A stretch of 64,000 nucleotides of DNA from Physcia stellaris. Taxonomy: Eukaryota > Ascomycota > Lecanoromycetes > Caliciales > Physciaceae. The stretch lies in assembly GCA_018902385.1 (NCBI GenBank), contig JABSSW010000016.1:712767-776766 (forward strand), written 5' to 3'. Under the pieces are notes generated by a model. It had not been told where the DNA came from. It made no database searches and was given only the letters and a program-made list of their open reading frames with translations. This document shows positions 35,147-46,204 of the stretch, piece by piece; the first letter of the stretch is position 1, and each line of letters begins with the position of its first letter. Position numbers and translations under genes: made by a program.

Positions 35147-38100
35147 ATGCTTCCACCATTCAAAATACGTAACTTGCGGCGGTCATCAACAAGTCCCCCT
35201 CAACCGATATGTGATGCTACCGTCGGAGCCAACAGTCATGATGCAATTGTCTGGATCAGTGCGCCTGAATATGATTTTACTGTGTCTCGGCATCCTGAAG
35301 CAATTTTGCAATACTTTGATGAGGATGACTGCGATACTATTACCGCAAGTCCCTCCCTGACTTTCGACACGTGGAGACTCCAAGCCGGTCGGCTGACATT
35401 AGCCTAGGTCGGAACCTCAATCGAGCTTTCACAGCGACTCGAAGAGCCCGTTCCGGCACTATCCGGCTGGAGGCAAAAACATCACATCTTTGATATTAAG
35501 GACGGAGAAGTCCCAAGCAGAATCTGGCGGGTGTATGAGCAAATGGACCGTCGGGAGGATCGAGAAGCCATGCAATCTTTCTGCGACAGCCCCTCTGGCA
35601 AATCTTCGAAAACAGTGAATCTCAATGAAGTGGGTACGGGGGCTAAATTGTGGTTGCCTTTGCCGACAGGCGTTGCGAATTACGAACACCCATGGGAGTC
35701 AGAGGGTAGTGACATCAACGATTACCGCAAACGTTATATCCAAGCCTGCAACCCTCCACGACTCCATGTAGTGACGAACGACCACATAGCCAAGATAGCG
35801 AATCCAGCAAACGTACAACCACTGCCAAATCTACTCATCCCATCGCAGTTCGACAGTAGTGCCCCTTCCCTGTCTTGTCTGACAACCGAGGGCAAGCGAC
35901 AGGTAAGTTATCTCAAAATACTAAATTACGCTTAGCATTGCAGACTTAATATGACGGTCTCCAGGCTCGGGCCGCTGGCCATAGGATACGTGCTATAGCC
36001 AGTCCGTCATGCTACTCGAGGAAAACGGTATCTTCTTCAGAGGCAATCAACGCCCAGAAGGTACGCGTACCCAGAGTCTTCGGTCCCTTCCAGAACCCTT
36101 AACCTAGCGCATGAGACATTTTCGTGGAGCTGAAGACGATTTTTGCAACTCAACGCTCAGCCGAGACTGAAAATGCTGACTTCAACATTTCAAACAGCGA
36201 TGGGCCTCATACAGCAGGTCTTCCCGGCCATTCCTTGAGCAGGTGGCATGTCCCACAATGGACTTCGAGAAAAGCCATCGAGATAATAAAAGACAGGTGA
36301 GTCGAAGATCTGATGCTGGACTAAGCCTAACAAGTCAACAGTCTCAACCAGCAGGGGACAAATTACGTGGTAGAACCAACCGTGTCCGTCATCAAAACCC
36401 GATTCATCAAGGCCTGTTGACAGACTATGGTATCACTAACGCTCGCTCTGCGAACACCAGCTCAAGCCGTTCCGTAAGATATGACGATAGGAATCTTGGT
36501 GCAAACAAGGCAAAAGATATTCCCATTAGGAGAATTGAATCGAAGAATGAAACGTCCCAGTCCCTTCTGCAAATCTTTGAATCTGAATTGGCGACTGCAA
36601 AGGCCTCTTCACAGGAGCCTGCTCTCCATAAACTACCGTTGGCCCACCACCGAGACATTTATCAGAGAAACCCTTTGTCTACCAACAGATCAGCTAATCA
36701 CACAATTCATGTTCAACAACTACCTCAGGACCTGAAGAGGGATCCGTACCCAGCAGATATACTCTCAAATCAGGGGGATATTTGCGCTCCAATACATCAA
36801 GCTGTTGATGACATTGGGAAGGTGCTCCTTGAGTTGCAGAAGCTGGCAAGCACCCCTGAGGAGAACCGGTCGTCTGGAATCATTCGTGAAGCGCTTCAGC
36901 TTGGACTTTTTTCTGCTCTACAAAGCCTTGGTGCGTGCATGCAGAACATCTCAGATACCGTACAGCATTGTCTGGTGGACAGCAGCACTGAGGAGCTTCA
37001 GAAGCTGCTGACAGCTATTCGATGCTCTGCACGTAAACCCCCCGTTCACTTCTTACCCAAGATGGGACTTGAGAGGGATTTGAAGTCGCAGCAGCTCCAT
37101 GACCAAGTCTCCTTTGGTCTTGGAAGGTCATTGGTGACCAGGGAGCGGATACCTCCCAAAGACTGTCTAAGCACCCATACAAGACTTTCGGACCCTTCCG
37201 ACTGCTTGGGAGCTCGTAGTTCAGTTGACGCCTCGGCCAACTCAATTGATCCGCAAACCATGCCTTCCAGACCAAGTAGTCGCGAGTCATTAGTTGCGGA
37301 TATTGCTCAAGAAACCGCAGGCGAGATGGTTATACCAACTTTGGTAAACAACCCAGAGTGGGGGGAGGGTCAGGGTAGGGATGTAATTTGGCGTACCCAG
37401 GAGGTTCATGATAGTCCGGGAACAACACTCAGTGCAGATGGACTGCACCACAAGACCTCAAAGGCCACAAACGGAGCATCCAACATCTTGTACAAGTTAC
37501 CGGAAACGTCGCATATGGATGCACCACTCGGACTAAGCTGCGAAAGTATTTCAGAGCATTCTCGGTTTCCACCTTTGCCGACAATGGAACCCCTGATACC
37601 GTACAAAGAAGCAGACCCATCCAATAGTCATTGCATGTCCGACGGAAACCGCAAGTCTTCAGATCCAGCAGCATTTCGAGATCGGGACTGCCCAAATCCG
37701 CGATCCATAGGACCTGTTGCACCTGAGGAGCCTAGGGTGATCAATGCTCTACCGAAGTCTGTGCAGGTAATAGAGTCGTCTGGTCAGTTCTTTGATAGAA
37801 TGACTGGTCGCAGCACAGAGCACTCAACATTCCACGGTCAAGACCAGGCGCTTAGCGATGGCATCCAACGTAATGCTACGGTAGATGGGTCAAGCAGTTG
37901 TGGACCTCATACAATCCGCTCGAGTGGCAACATCAGGATACCGTGGAGCTCCATTGCTCAGCGATCTCAGATACCTCCAAGGGGCTGGGAAAGACTTCGG
38001 ACGATTGAAAATAATACTCGACCCGAAGAGACGACTGGTGACGGGAGATGCGTTAATCACAGCCAGAGGAGCGGGATGCTAGCTGATATGGCTTATGCTG

Positions 38101-38294
38101 TTGACCATAGCGATGCGGCCACTGCAGGTAAGATCCAAGAATGTGTCGAGCAACTGCAAATACTTGGCTTTGATCATGATACCCCTGGTGCGCTCGGAAG
38201 GCTGGTGGTGTATGCTCAGGCGGCCGAGGGCGAGCTGAGTAGCGCGATCGACATGATTGATGAGGAGCAGCGGGCCTACAACCAGCGGCAATGA
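35147..38294 (+). CDS. PB1-like and UBA-like domain protein, function unknown
   Basis: Exons 35147-35344, 35408-35902, 35965-36060 and 36198-38294 give about 961 residues. Intron 1 is of the GC-AG type (donor GCAAGT); the others are GT-AG. A possible extra 45-nt intron at 36297-36341 is in frame and stop-free, so splicing cannot be decided; removing it gives 946 residues. The N-terminus contains a PB1-like acidic motif across intron 1 (YFDEDDCDTITVGTSIELSQRL). The middle is long, Ser/Asn-rich and disordered, with a helical patch (DDIGKVLLELQKLASTPEEN). The C-terminus is UBA-like: IQECVEQLQILGFD, then GRLVVYAQAAEGELSSAIDMID. The PB1 plus UBA layout recalls p62/NBR1 receptors, but no ZZ finger or FW domain is visible. 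The start could also be an in-frame codon upstream. Confidence 0.65.
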
Positions 38295-39177
38295 TAGAGG
38301 AGAGAGGAGATACACGCATCGAAGAGGGTAACCTTAATGTGGTATCGCCCACCTTGATGGGGTCTCCAATCCAAGTCCCTACCAAGTGGCAGCTGTCAAC
38401 CATGCATATCTTCACACGACCCTTGAAAGGCCCATCTCCAGTAGTAAAGGTGCCGTGGATCGGCCTATGGAATGTCCAAGACAGGCACGGAGATCCAATA
38501 GAGTCATGCTACAATATTGAATAATGAATGGTGTACTCCGTACCTTACTCAAGGGCGTTTTTCGGGAGTTCTCAAGCTTTGCTCATAATTTGAGTGATTG
38601 AAGGTCACCCCTAGATAACCCTTATCGATAGCTTATCGATCAATCGGAACGGTTCCGAGGGATTGCACGCAATAAAGGGGGGTGTGCAAATAGCGGTCCC
38701 CTTTTAATTATTTACTTTTTAGACAAAACTGTTCATGTCTCTCAAGACAACTTTTCGAACATTAATGAAGACATTGTCGGAGACATTTATGATAATATCT
38801 ATTAAAATTAGCTAGAAAGTAACCCGGCTAAAAATCAACCGCTTTAGGATACTTGCACGTGATATGGCACTGACTCATGGTGACGTTTCGGTCATCATCT
38901 AGGTACGTGATTACGTAACGGTAATTACGAGCATTATTATTTGCAACGTTACTTCATTCCCGGCAGTCACCCAGCACTCCCTGATCTAGCTTCAATAGAA
39001 GAGGAATGTGCGGCAGAGTTGCCTCGCTCCTTGCCTTGAACGAGAAGAACCGACAATTCTGCTGTCGCACACACACTTGCCCGTCTTCATCCCAACTCAT
39101 CATTTCATTATTACCCTCAATTGCAAAGGCTCGTTGAATTGATCCAATATCCTTCGCCCTTTTCAAAGCCGGCAACC
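38295..39177. other. Intergenic, AT-richer patch with palindromes
   Basis: 883 bp between two plus-strand genes. From about 38560 base composition drops. Visible structure includes the direct repeat TTATCGAT (twice within 38620-38645), the palindrome CGGAACGGTTCCG near 38646, and TTACGTAA at 38911-38918, which is a Yap/CREB-type bZIP site and may act for the gene starting at 39178. No coding sequence recognised. Confidence 0.5.
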
Positions 39178-40118
39178 ATGTCGACTCCCACCTTGATCAA
39201 CCTCCCTCCCCCAATGTCTGACACACCATCGGACATGGGCCCGTGAGTCAAATTGCAGCGTCCCCTTTCTTGAAAAGGTTTAATCCAAATAGAGGAACCC
39301 CCAATTCAGGGACAACATCACTCTCTGCTTTGTCGACCACGGCCATCAAAGATGGTCATCAAGGACATACCGCGCCGCATCATCACGGCCACATGCACTC
39401 TCATTCGTCTGCCTCCAGCTCCTCCACCAACACTCTAGACGCTGAGCGGGCCGACCGTATATCACGTCTAGCCGGTCTCGAACGAGTCGCTACCCTCAGA
39501 GGAGCATCTGCACATCTTGCTCCTGGTGCCTCGTATGCCCAGCCGTCCCAGCCTGCTGGATACTTTGACAACACTCCAGGTCCACAGGTAAAAGAGAAGA
39601 GTACAGTGGGCAGCGCATCTGCCACGGGCAGTACCGGCGGTCACACGAGAACATGGGCCAGTGGGAGTGATATGTATGACGCTGATAAGATGAGCGAGGA
39701 CCCTGACGACGGAGTCAGTAGCAGCGCAGGCTTGAGTGACGAGGGAAACGCGAGTTTGGTTGGTTTCGGCGAAGCGGCCAGCAGCACCACTAGCGGTCCC
39801 GTTTCTGGCTCTGGACGTACAGCTGCGGGTATCCGAGGGGAAGGTGGTACCACTCCGAAGCAAGAGAGTGCCAGTCCGATGCAAGGCATCCAGGAGACTA
39901 ACCCGGCAATGCTTGATGGTGTCGCTCATGGTCGAGACACGCTTGACACCACTTCACGAGGGTTTAGGAGGCATATTGGAGACATTAGTATGACAGGGAA
40001 CGAACAAGCCGAAGCGATCATGAAAGATCGCCTAGACGACCAACAGCGCAGCAGACGAACGCTTGGGAGCCTAGAGGACGATAAAGGTCTTGGGAGGTCC
40101 TACTATGAGGGGAGGTAG
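39178..40118 (+). CDS. Conserved low-complexity His/Ser-rich protein, function unknown
   Basis: Two exons, 39178-39242 and 39293-40118, with a 50-nt intron, encode 296 residues. The start reads MSTPTLINLPPPMSDTPSDM and joins across the intron to GPGTPNSGTTSLSALSTTAI. A His-rich patch (HHHGHMHSHS) is followed by a Ser run, a short charged helix (DAERADRISRLAGLERVATL) and a long Gly/Ser/Thr-rich tail. No transmembrane segment, signal peptide or catalytic motif is seen. The conserved-looking N-terminus suggests a real gene found in related fungi, but I cannot name a family. The protein is probably largely disordered. Confidence 0.72.
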
Positions 40119-40446
40119 AGCCGCGTTGCTTCGGGTCATGTCGATACATGTCAGCCCATGGGAAATCAGCGTTCACGCTTAGTTTCGATGCAACGAGTAC
40201 AGCTATATTCGTCGTATTCGCTTACGATGTTTTTACGGATGCAGAGTATGCAGCGTGCTTTAATAGGAGTACGGTAAGGCTGCCAATGGTTAGTTCCGAG
40301 ATACCCGGTGGGAAGGTCAATGAGATAAACAGGGATTGAATTTGTTTTATAGCTCTTTTTGACCTGTAGACAAATTCCTTCGTCGAGACACCGAAACGCC
40401 AGCACACATCACAGAAAGAGATATCCGCTTATGCCATCCACAACGT
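40119..40446. other. Intergenic between convergent genes
   Basis: 328 bp shared 3' flank of the His/Ser-rich gene and the adhesin-like gene; nothing recognised. Confidence 0.45.
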
Positions 40447-42506
40447 TCACATCGTGCAAGTGCCTTCAGGCCAAGTGCCTGGAGGGTAGCAGTCCGTCAA
40501 GAAGGAGCGCATAGCCACGGTTCCGTTCGGCTCATTGTTGAGATTCGTCACAAAGTTGAGCTTGAGACCTGGTGTCACGGTGTTGGGCGTGTTGTAGTCC
40601 CACGTGACCGCCTGCATGTAGTGATTCGCATCAAAACCCTGAATGCCAACCGTCCCAACAGCACCCCCGTCACCAGACGAGAAATAGTACATTTCCACCA
40701 GACCCACCGCTTGGAGGTCGTACTGGAGAATGGCATGATAGATGTCCGTGCCGGCGACACCCTCGTCAATGTATTCAGATAGGATATACTCGACCGACAG
40801 CTGGGTATTTGCGCCATAGTCATCAAGCTGGTAGTAGATACCCTGTAGAGCGGTCGTGCCTACGAGAAGGTCTTTCCAGAACACGCACGCGGTGCCGGGA
40901 GGGAGCCCCTGGGCGTAGAGTGCGTCGTTGCTCGCGTCATCGGATACAGCGGCTGGGCCAACGACAAATAGCTTGCGGAGATGTTAATAAATGATAAATA
41001 ACTAAAGGACGTACGTACCCCGTTCGTTGTCACCGTAAAGGACGGCGCTCTTTGTTCGAACAGTTGCACGCCGAAGTCAAGGGTGATCGTGTCGGACGCA
41101 TCGTCATAGTGTGAAGCATTTTGCGCGTTGGCGATGATAGGAGTCGGATGTGCAAGCCGGACGCCAGTCGAGTAAGCTTGTGAAGAAGATACTGCAAGCC
41201 TGGATGGCGAACCTTTGGCGGTAGACTTAAGGGTTGTTGGCGAGATCGATGATGAAAAGTTTGAGCTTGTAGTACTCGAAGTCGACAGATTACCTGAGAT
41301 TAGAAAATCACTGCTTGAACTCGACGCAATAACGACACAATGTCTAACATACCTTGCGGCGGGAGAGTGCGAGGGTTCAGCGCATTTACCGTAGGTGTAG
41401 CACGAGACGTGTGCGAAGAATCAGTGACTACAGTTGCCGAAGCTGGCAGCAACGAGTGCGAGGATACCGAGACGCGTCCAGAGTCTGTAAATGCTGTAGC
41501 TTGTGGCGACGACTTTGAAAGAGCAAGGTCTCTCAAGCTTGTTCGAGAGATTGGCCAAGGCCTGCCGACATTACTAATTGATGTGGATTCTGACAAAGGG
41601 CCACCATGAGACGTGGAGTATGCTGTCGAGCTTGTCGACAAAGCTGTCGTTAGTTGACTGCTGGCACCCAACGAGGCAGATGCGGTGTTGGCGCTTGAAG
41701 AGGATGCTATCGAGGTTGTTGAGAGATCGACAACGAAGCGGCTGTTGCTGCTATGAGATGCAGAGACTGGTGGAAACGGTGTCATTGGAGAACCATCACC
41801 GGTGGTGGCTGGGAAGGATCGGCTAGCAGTGCTGATGGATGAGGAGACTTCATTCAATCTTGTTAAAGATGATGAGAAACGGTTATTGGCAGTCAAGGAA
41901 GAGGTAGGCATGACATACTTAGTGGAGACCGATGAGGGAAGTGCACGGGATCGGGATACTGAAGTAGAAGGATTGCCAGTGGATATGAGGGTCCAGAACG
42001 TGCTTAGTGTGGAACTCTCCGTATAATCAAACGGCGAGGACGGAGGCTTTGAGCTGGATGGCGATAGACCGTGTAAAAGGTATGAAATCAAGGATTCTAG
42101 GATACCTGCCGACTGAGTTTGCGAATGTGATGCGGTAGTTGGAACAGACGCCATTATCGGGATTGGCCGTGAAGGAGAGAGAGGACCAGAGATCAGTGGA
42201 TCCGGTCTCGATCCCGCTAGTGCTGATCTTGAAGACAATGCCAATGCAGGAATAGTCCTACAATTTGGGTCAGCTGAACATGATAGAGGCTGATGGAAAG
42301 ACAAGGACCGACGTGCTAACACTTGTTGAAGGCTTTGTCGAAGAAGCGACAAGGCGAAGAGTCTGGTTGGCAACAGTAGGTGCGGACTGGCCCAACGTGT
42401 CACTTACGCTGGATGAAGGTATAGGATATGAAATTGAGGAAACTACGGTTGCGGCAAGATGGAATGACCAGCGTAAAGACAGGGTCAGGAATAGAAATAA
42501 CCTCAT
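40447..42506 (-). CDS. Secreted Ser/Thr-rich adhesin-like protein
   Basis: Exons 42506-42323, 42273-41353, 41293-41015 and 40952-40447, with introns of 49, 59 and 62 nt, give 629 residues in phase throughout. The N-terminus (MRLFLFLTLSLRWSFHLAAT) is a signal peptide. Residues about 40-420 are a Ser/Thr/Ala-rich stalk likely to be heavily O-glycosylated. The C-terminal 210 residues are globular: a beta-rich unit with DTITLDFGVQLFEQRAPSFT, then ACVFWKDLLVGTTALQGIYYQ and GTVGIQGFDANHY, resembling the NIDO-like domain seen in fungal cell-surface proteins. Two cysteines near the end (DCYPPG, GTCTM) could form a disulfide. No GPI signal is apparent, so it is probably secreted or wall-associated. 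The first and third splice choices have near alternatives; I took those that keep phase. Confidence 0.7.
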
Positions 42507-44304
42507 GACTGCTGGATAAAGCCCGGATACTGAGGTTCGCTTTTGTAACAAAGCCCACTCGAGCGATTTGTAACAGATCAGGTAGTAAATTCTAGGATCT
42601 GAGTTCCCGTCCCAAGTTTCCGGGAACAAGATCGTCTCGTGGCATACTCGAAAGCTACCTGTGGAATGCAACTTCAACAAATAGGGCCCTTTGCATTAAC
42701 AGAGCATTGGTCCAGCCTTTCGGCACGTAAAGATATACAGTGAACGCTGGGAAACTAGTCGCGGAGGTCAATACGTATCAAGATCTTGGGACGGATTGGT
42801 TTCTTGGTAAGGTAGCAGAGACAAGGGACGCTGTCTTAGACGATCAAGATTGAATGAACTTGAGCAGTCTTCATAACGCCTCAAGGCGAGCACAGGCAGT
42901 ACAATAATGTATTGCATACTGCGGCTACCAAGGCATGATAACTCGACACTCATCAACAAGAGAAATACGAGGAAGAAGAGAATAGACGGACCTACGGGTC
43001 CGAGTCAAGCTGAGTCTGTTTGATTGAATTTTGTTCGGTGCGGAATGCTATACGTCGCGATCCATTCCATTGAGTACTTGGCCGTTCACATGTCTTACTC
43101 ATGCACAACGCCGAAGGAACATATGGCGCCTGGTGAAAAGAGAGGGGGAGACAGTGAGGACATGTAGACGGTCAATTGTCATGAGGTATTTCATAATTTC
43201 CAAACGTATTACAAGAGCATAATAATGAATGTTTCCAAGCAGAGGCTTGGCTGGTGGCTCGGTAGGCGCATCTGATAAGGTATTGTACTTTCGTGATCTC
43301 ATCATCTTTGATGATGTTATCATAAGGTACAGTACGGAGTACATGTACTATTATTATTCCTGCGTCGTCAGCCGCCAAGTACATGTATGATCTGTACTTT
43401 TCTCGATTTCGAAACGCATGCGAATCCTTGGCGTTTTTCCCCCCCACGACACCCCGCCTCGGCCGCTCCTCACCAAACAAAATACATGTAAGTACTTGTG
43501 CCTAGTAGAAGGACCTAAGTGTACTTGTCCGAGTACTAAGAGTGTTGTTATTAGGCCCCGCCGCAACAATAATGAATTGACCATTGGCTCACAATCCTTC
43601 TGGCTCTCACAATTAATCTACCGTCTCACCTTTCTCCCTGCGCCCTGTTGGTCATCTCAGTGCTAACAATGCTGTCTTTGAAAGATGGTTTACCCGCCTG
43701 CTTCCTTGGGATCATTGTTCGGCCTCACTAAGTCCACCCTGTGCTGCTCTTCTTCGATCAAGTCTTAGTGTTCATGCTTCTGGAAAGATTTCCTCCAACG
43801 TCCAGCCATGCCGATAAGCAATCTCAGAGGCAATCTAGCAACCATCCACTACGCCCGAACGCTGCATTGGCTTAGGAAGGGATCGGTTCCAACTGCACAA
43901 AAGTGGCGAGAGGACCTGTCTCGCCTTGCTCATTGGGGCCTCGTTCGCCGCAGTGTGGTGCGAATGAAACACGAATCCTTTCAGGGCAGCCATGCGTTGT
44001 AGGCTGACCATCTTACCTTTATCTGTTCCATGTCTTCATTGTTTCTATTGTCTGTTGTTTCTAGCTTTTCAGAACCCTGTTGCCAGCGCTTTACAGTATA
44101 CACGTTCATTTCAGACTTATACCGTTCAATCCTTTGCCAAAGTATCCCGTCTTTTGACCTCCGTTGTCTCTCTCTGTCTTTCTCCATCTCTCTCACTTGA
44201 CCTTCGTGTTCAAGAGTGACGTGTGCCGCCAATCTTGCGCTGGCGCAAGCTCAACCGATATATATCAACAATACTCTCCTTTGCTGCCATCTCGTCGATT
44301 CATT
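42507..44304. other. Intergenic, divergent adhesin / Asp f 4-like genes
   Basis: 1.8 kb without a convincing gene. Several palindromic GTAC-rich spots occur (AGTACATGTACT near 43338-43349). A pyrimidine-rich tract lies at about 44165-44200, just before the promoter-like cluster at 44229-44267. Short frames here lack family resemblance. Confidence 0.5.
44229..44267 (+). promoter_or_regulatory. CCAAT box, 7-bp palindrome and TATA-like element
   Basis: CCAAT (44229-44233) is directly followed by CTTGCGCTGGCGCAAG (44234-44249), a perfect 7-bp inverted repeat around TG, and then GATATATATC (44258-44267). All lie 38-76 bp upstream of the Asp f 4-like ATG, the position of a core promoter. The palindrome may bind a dimeric factor; that is inference. 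Confidence 0.55.
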
Positions 44305-45595
44305 ATGTATGGCTTATGCACCACTGCGGTCTTGACAGCATTGGCACTTGGCCGAGTTGCTGCCACTCCTTTTAAACAAGCTCAACACCATCACGTCAAG
44401 AAGCATGCAGACCCACTAGAGGTGGTCGGAGCGTGAGCTCCCAAACTCCTTATCGTTCTTGGCCCTGCTGACGATGATCAAGCGAGGTTGAGAAACGATA
44501 TCCTCAAGTCTGGAATGGGGTGAACGTATGTCGTCCAAAATTTCCTTGTTCGTATAGCAAGACTTTCGTGCGACTCGGTCTTGTCGCACAATCCGATAGG
44601 GCCCATGGCATGACACCAGGGAACAAAGCTAACACCAACCTCTGCAGTTCGCCACTGTGCATATCACGTATAGCTCCGGCCAAACTTGGGGCCAGCCCAC
44701 ATCAGCCGCAGCACAGGAGATTGTGCCAGTCACTACCACGTCCGTTACGGCTACGATTCCTTCTACCATCTCTTCGACCACCTCATCATCTAAAGCAGCG
44801 TCGTCGACCCCTATCACAGGGTCGAGCGGGAGCACAAGCACTCAATCAACTTCGGGAGACTCCTCCAGACTGTCAAATTTAGGGTTTTCAGGTCCTGGCG
44901 TCAACGCCGCCGACTCTTCTGGTGGGGTTTGGCTTGGCGATGACGGACCCTATACTAGCGAGTTTACAAACGCCGCTGGCGAAGATCTCATCCTCGTGGT
45001 CTGGGGTCCGGGTGCATCTTGGGTAAACGCTCATACACCATTGATCACTGTCTCTCTCCCTCAGCATGCCAAAACGATGGTAAGCTTTACTTCTGGCTCA
45101 ATTGGAGCGTGGTCGGCCATCTATGGCGATACTCAACTCGTCAATGGCCAAGTATCGAACACTTGGGCTGAGTACACCATGTCGGAAACTGGCGTTGTTG
45201 ATGTAAGCCGCGAAGTCAAGATGGACGGGCACACCATGAGCGTCGTGGGACCCTCATGTACTACCGACATGGACAGGTGCGTTTTCGTTTGCTCATCAGG
45301 CAATGTATGTATGACAGGTTATGTCCTTCAAGCATGCGAGGTACGTGTTTTTCGAAGGTTCTTGTTCTCTTTCTATCTCTTCGATTAAGTGTTAGGATCT
45401 GTTTACGGGAGCGAGCCGCTCAAAAGATATGGCTCGGAATTTAAAGTCTATCGGAAGTGGGAAAGCTGACTTGAAATTATGAGTAAGCCCGGATCGCAAC
45501 CAGGCGCCCAGAATGGCACCGATAGCAACGGGGGCGACTCAGGCGGCTGTGGAGGATTGGGATCGTCCGCCGTTTTGAAGACCACCTTTTCTTAG
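44305..45595 (+). CDS. Secreted Asp f 4-like allergen-family protein
   Basis: Exons 44305-44432, 44483-44525, 44648-45340 and 45488-45595, with introns of 50, 122 and 147 nt, give 323 residues. A signal peptide (MYGLCTTAVLTALALGRVAA) leads into a His/Lys-rich pro-region (QHHHVKKHADP). The 43-nt second exon supplies EKRYPQVWNGVN, joined to FATVHITYSSGQTW. A Ser/Thr linker follows, and then the conserved C-terminal domain: GPYTSEFTNAAGEDLILVVWG, NTWAEYTMSETGVVDVSREV, and the Cys-rich end TTDMDRCVFVCSSGNVC, with the last exon ending GGDSGGCGGLG. This order is that of the fungal Asp f 4-like secreted proteins, whose function is unknown beyond IgE binding for the A. fumigatus member. The micro-exon was chosen because it is the only one that keeps phase. 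Confidence 0.78.
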
Positions 45596-46204
45596 AGGAC
45601 CAGCTGCTTCTCAGTTCTCTACAAATTTCTGCAATTCCTAAGATCCAGATTCTGAGCGTAGGTGGCTTGCGAGATAGACTATCCTCCATTTGAGCTTGGA
45701 GAAGATTTCGCGGATTACGTGGTTTTTTTGGGGGGGGCGGAGGGTAGGCATCCATTTCGTGGCAACTAATCCATACTTTACGAAGACAGCTTTCAACCTA
45801 TGCTCGTCAAGTGAACTACAAATTCAATTAATGATTAAGAAAGTGCTGGCAATTTCTTGAATCGCATCTATAGCATTGCAGTTGTTGCTTTGATTTATGA
45901 AGATGACCGGCACTTCATCATTTCAATTGACCATCGTGTGACTCAACTTTGCGCTCCAACTTCTGTACGGACGATCAATGATGACTAGGATATGAGAATC
46001 ACAGCCGAAAAAATCGAAATCGCGTGCACCGACCCAAAAGCCTCGAAAATTGATCGCCTCTGTGCAAAGTGATCCACCATGTTTGATCTCTCTCGCCGCG
46101 AGGTCCTATAATGATTGAATTCCATACGAGTTTTACAGTCAATGTACTTGTTAGTTCTAGAGAAAGTAGAGATTACATGGATATACCATCATCAGCCTTC
46201 GGCC
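45596..46204. other. Intergenic between convergent genes
   Basis: 609 bp between the Asp f 4-like and P450 3' ends. It holds a long homopolymer junction (seven T then eight G) at about 45723-45737. No gene recognised. Confidence 0.5.

Noticed and set aside
39243-39258. 16-nt intron GTGAGT...GCAG in the His/Ser-rich gene
   Set aside because: Too short to splice; the acceptor at 39291-39292 gives a normal 50-nt intron and correct phase.
45723-45737. T7G8 run as a frameshift site
   Set aside because: It lies after the Asp f 4-like stop codon in non-coding DNA.
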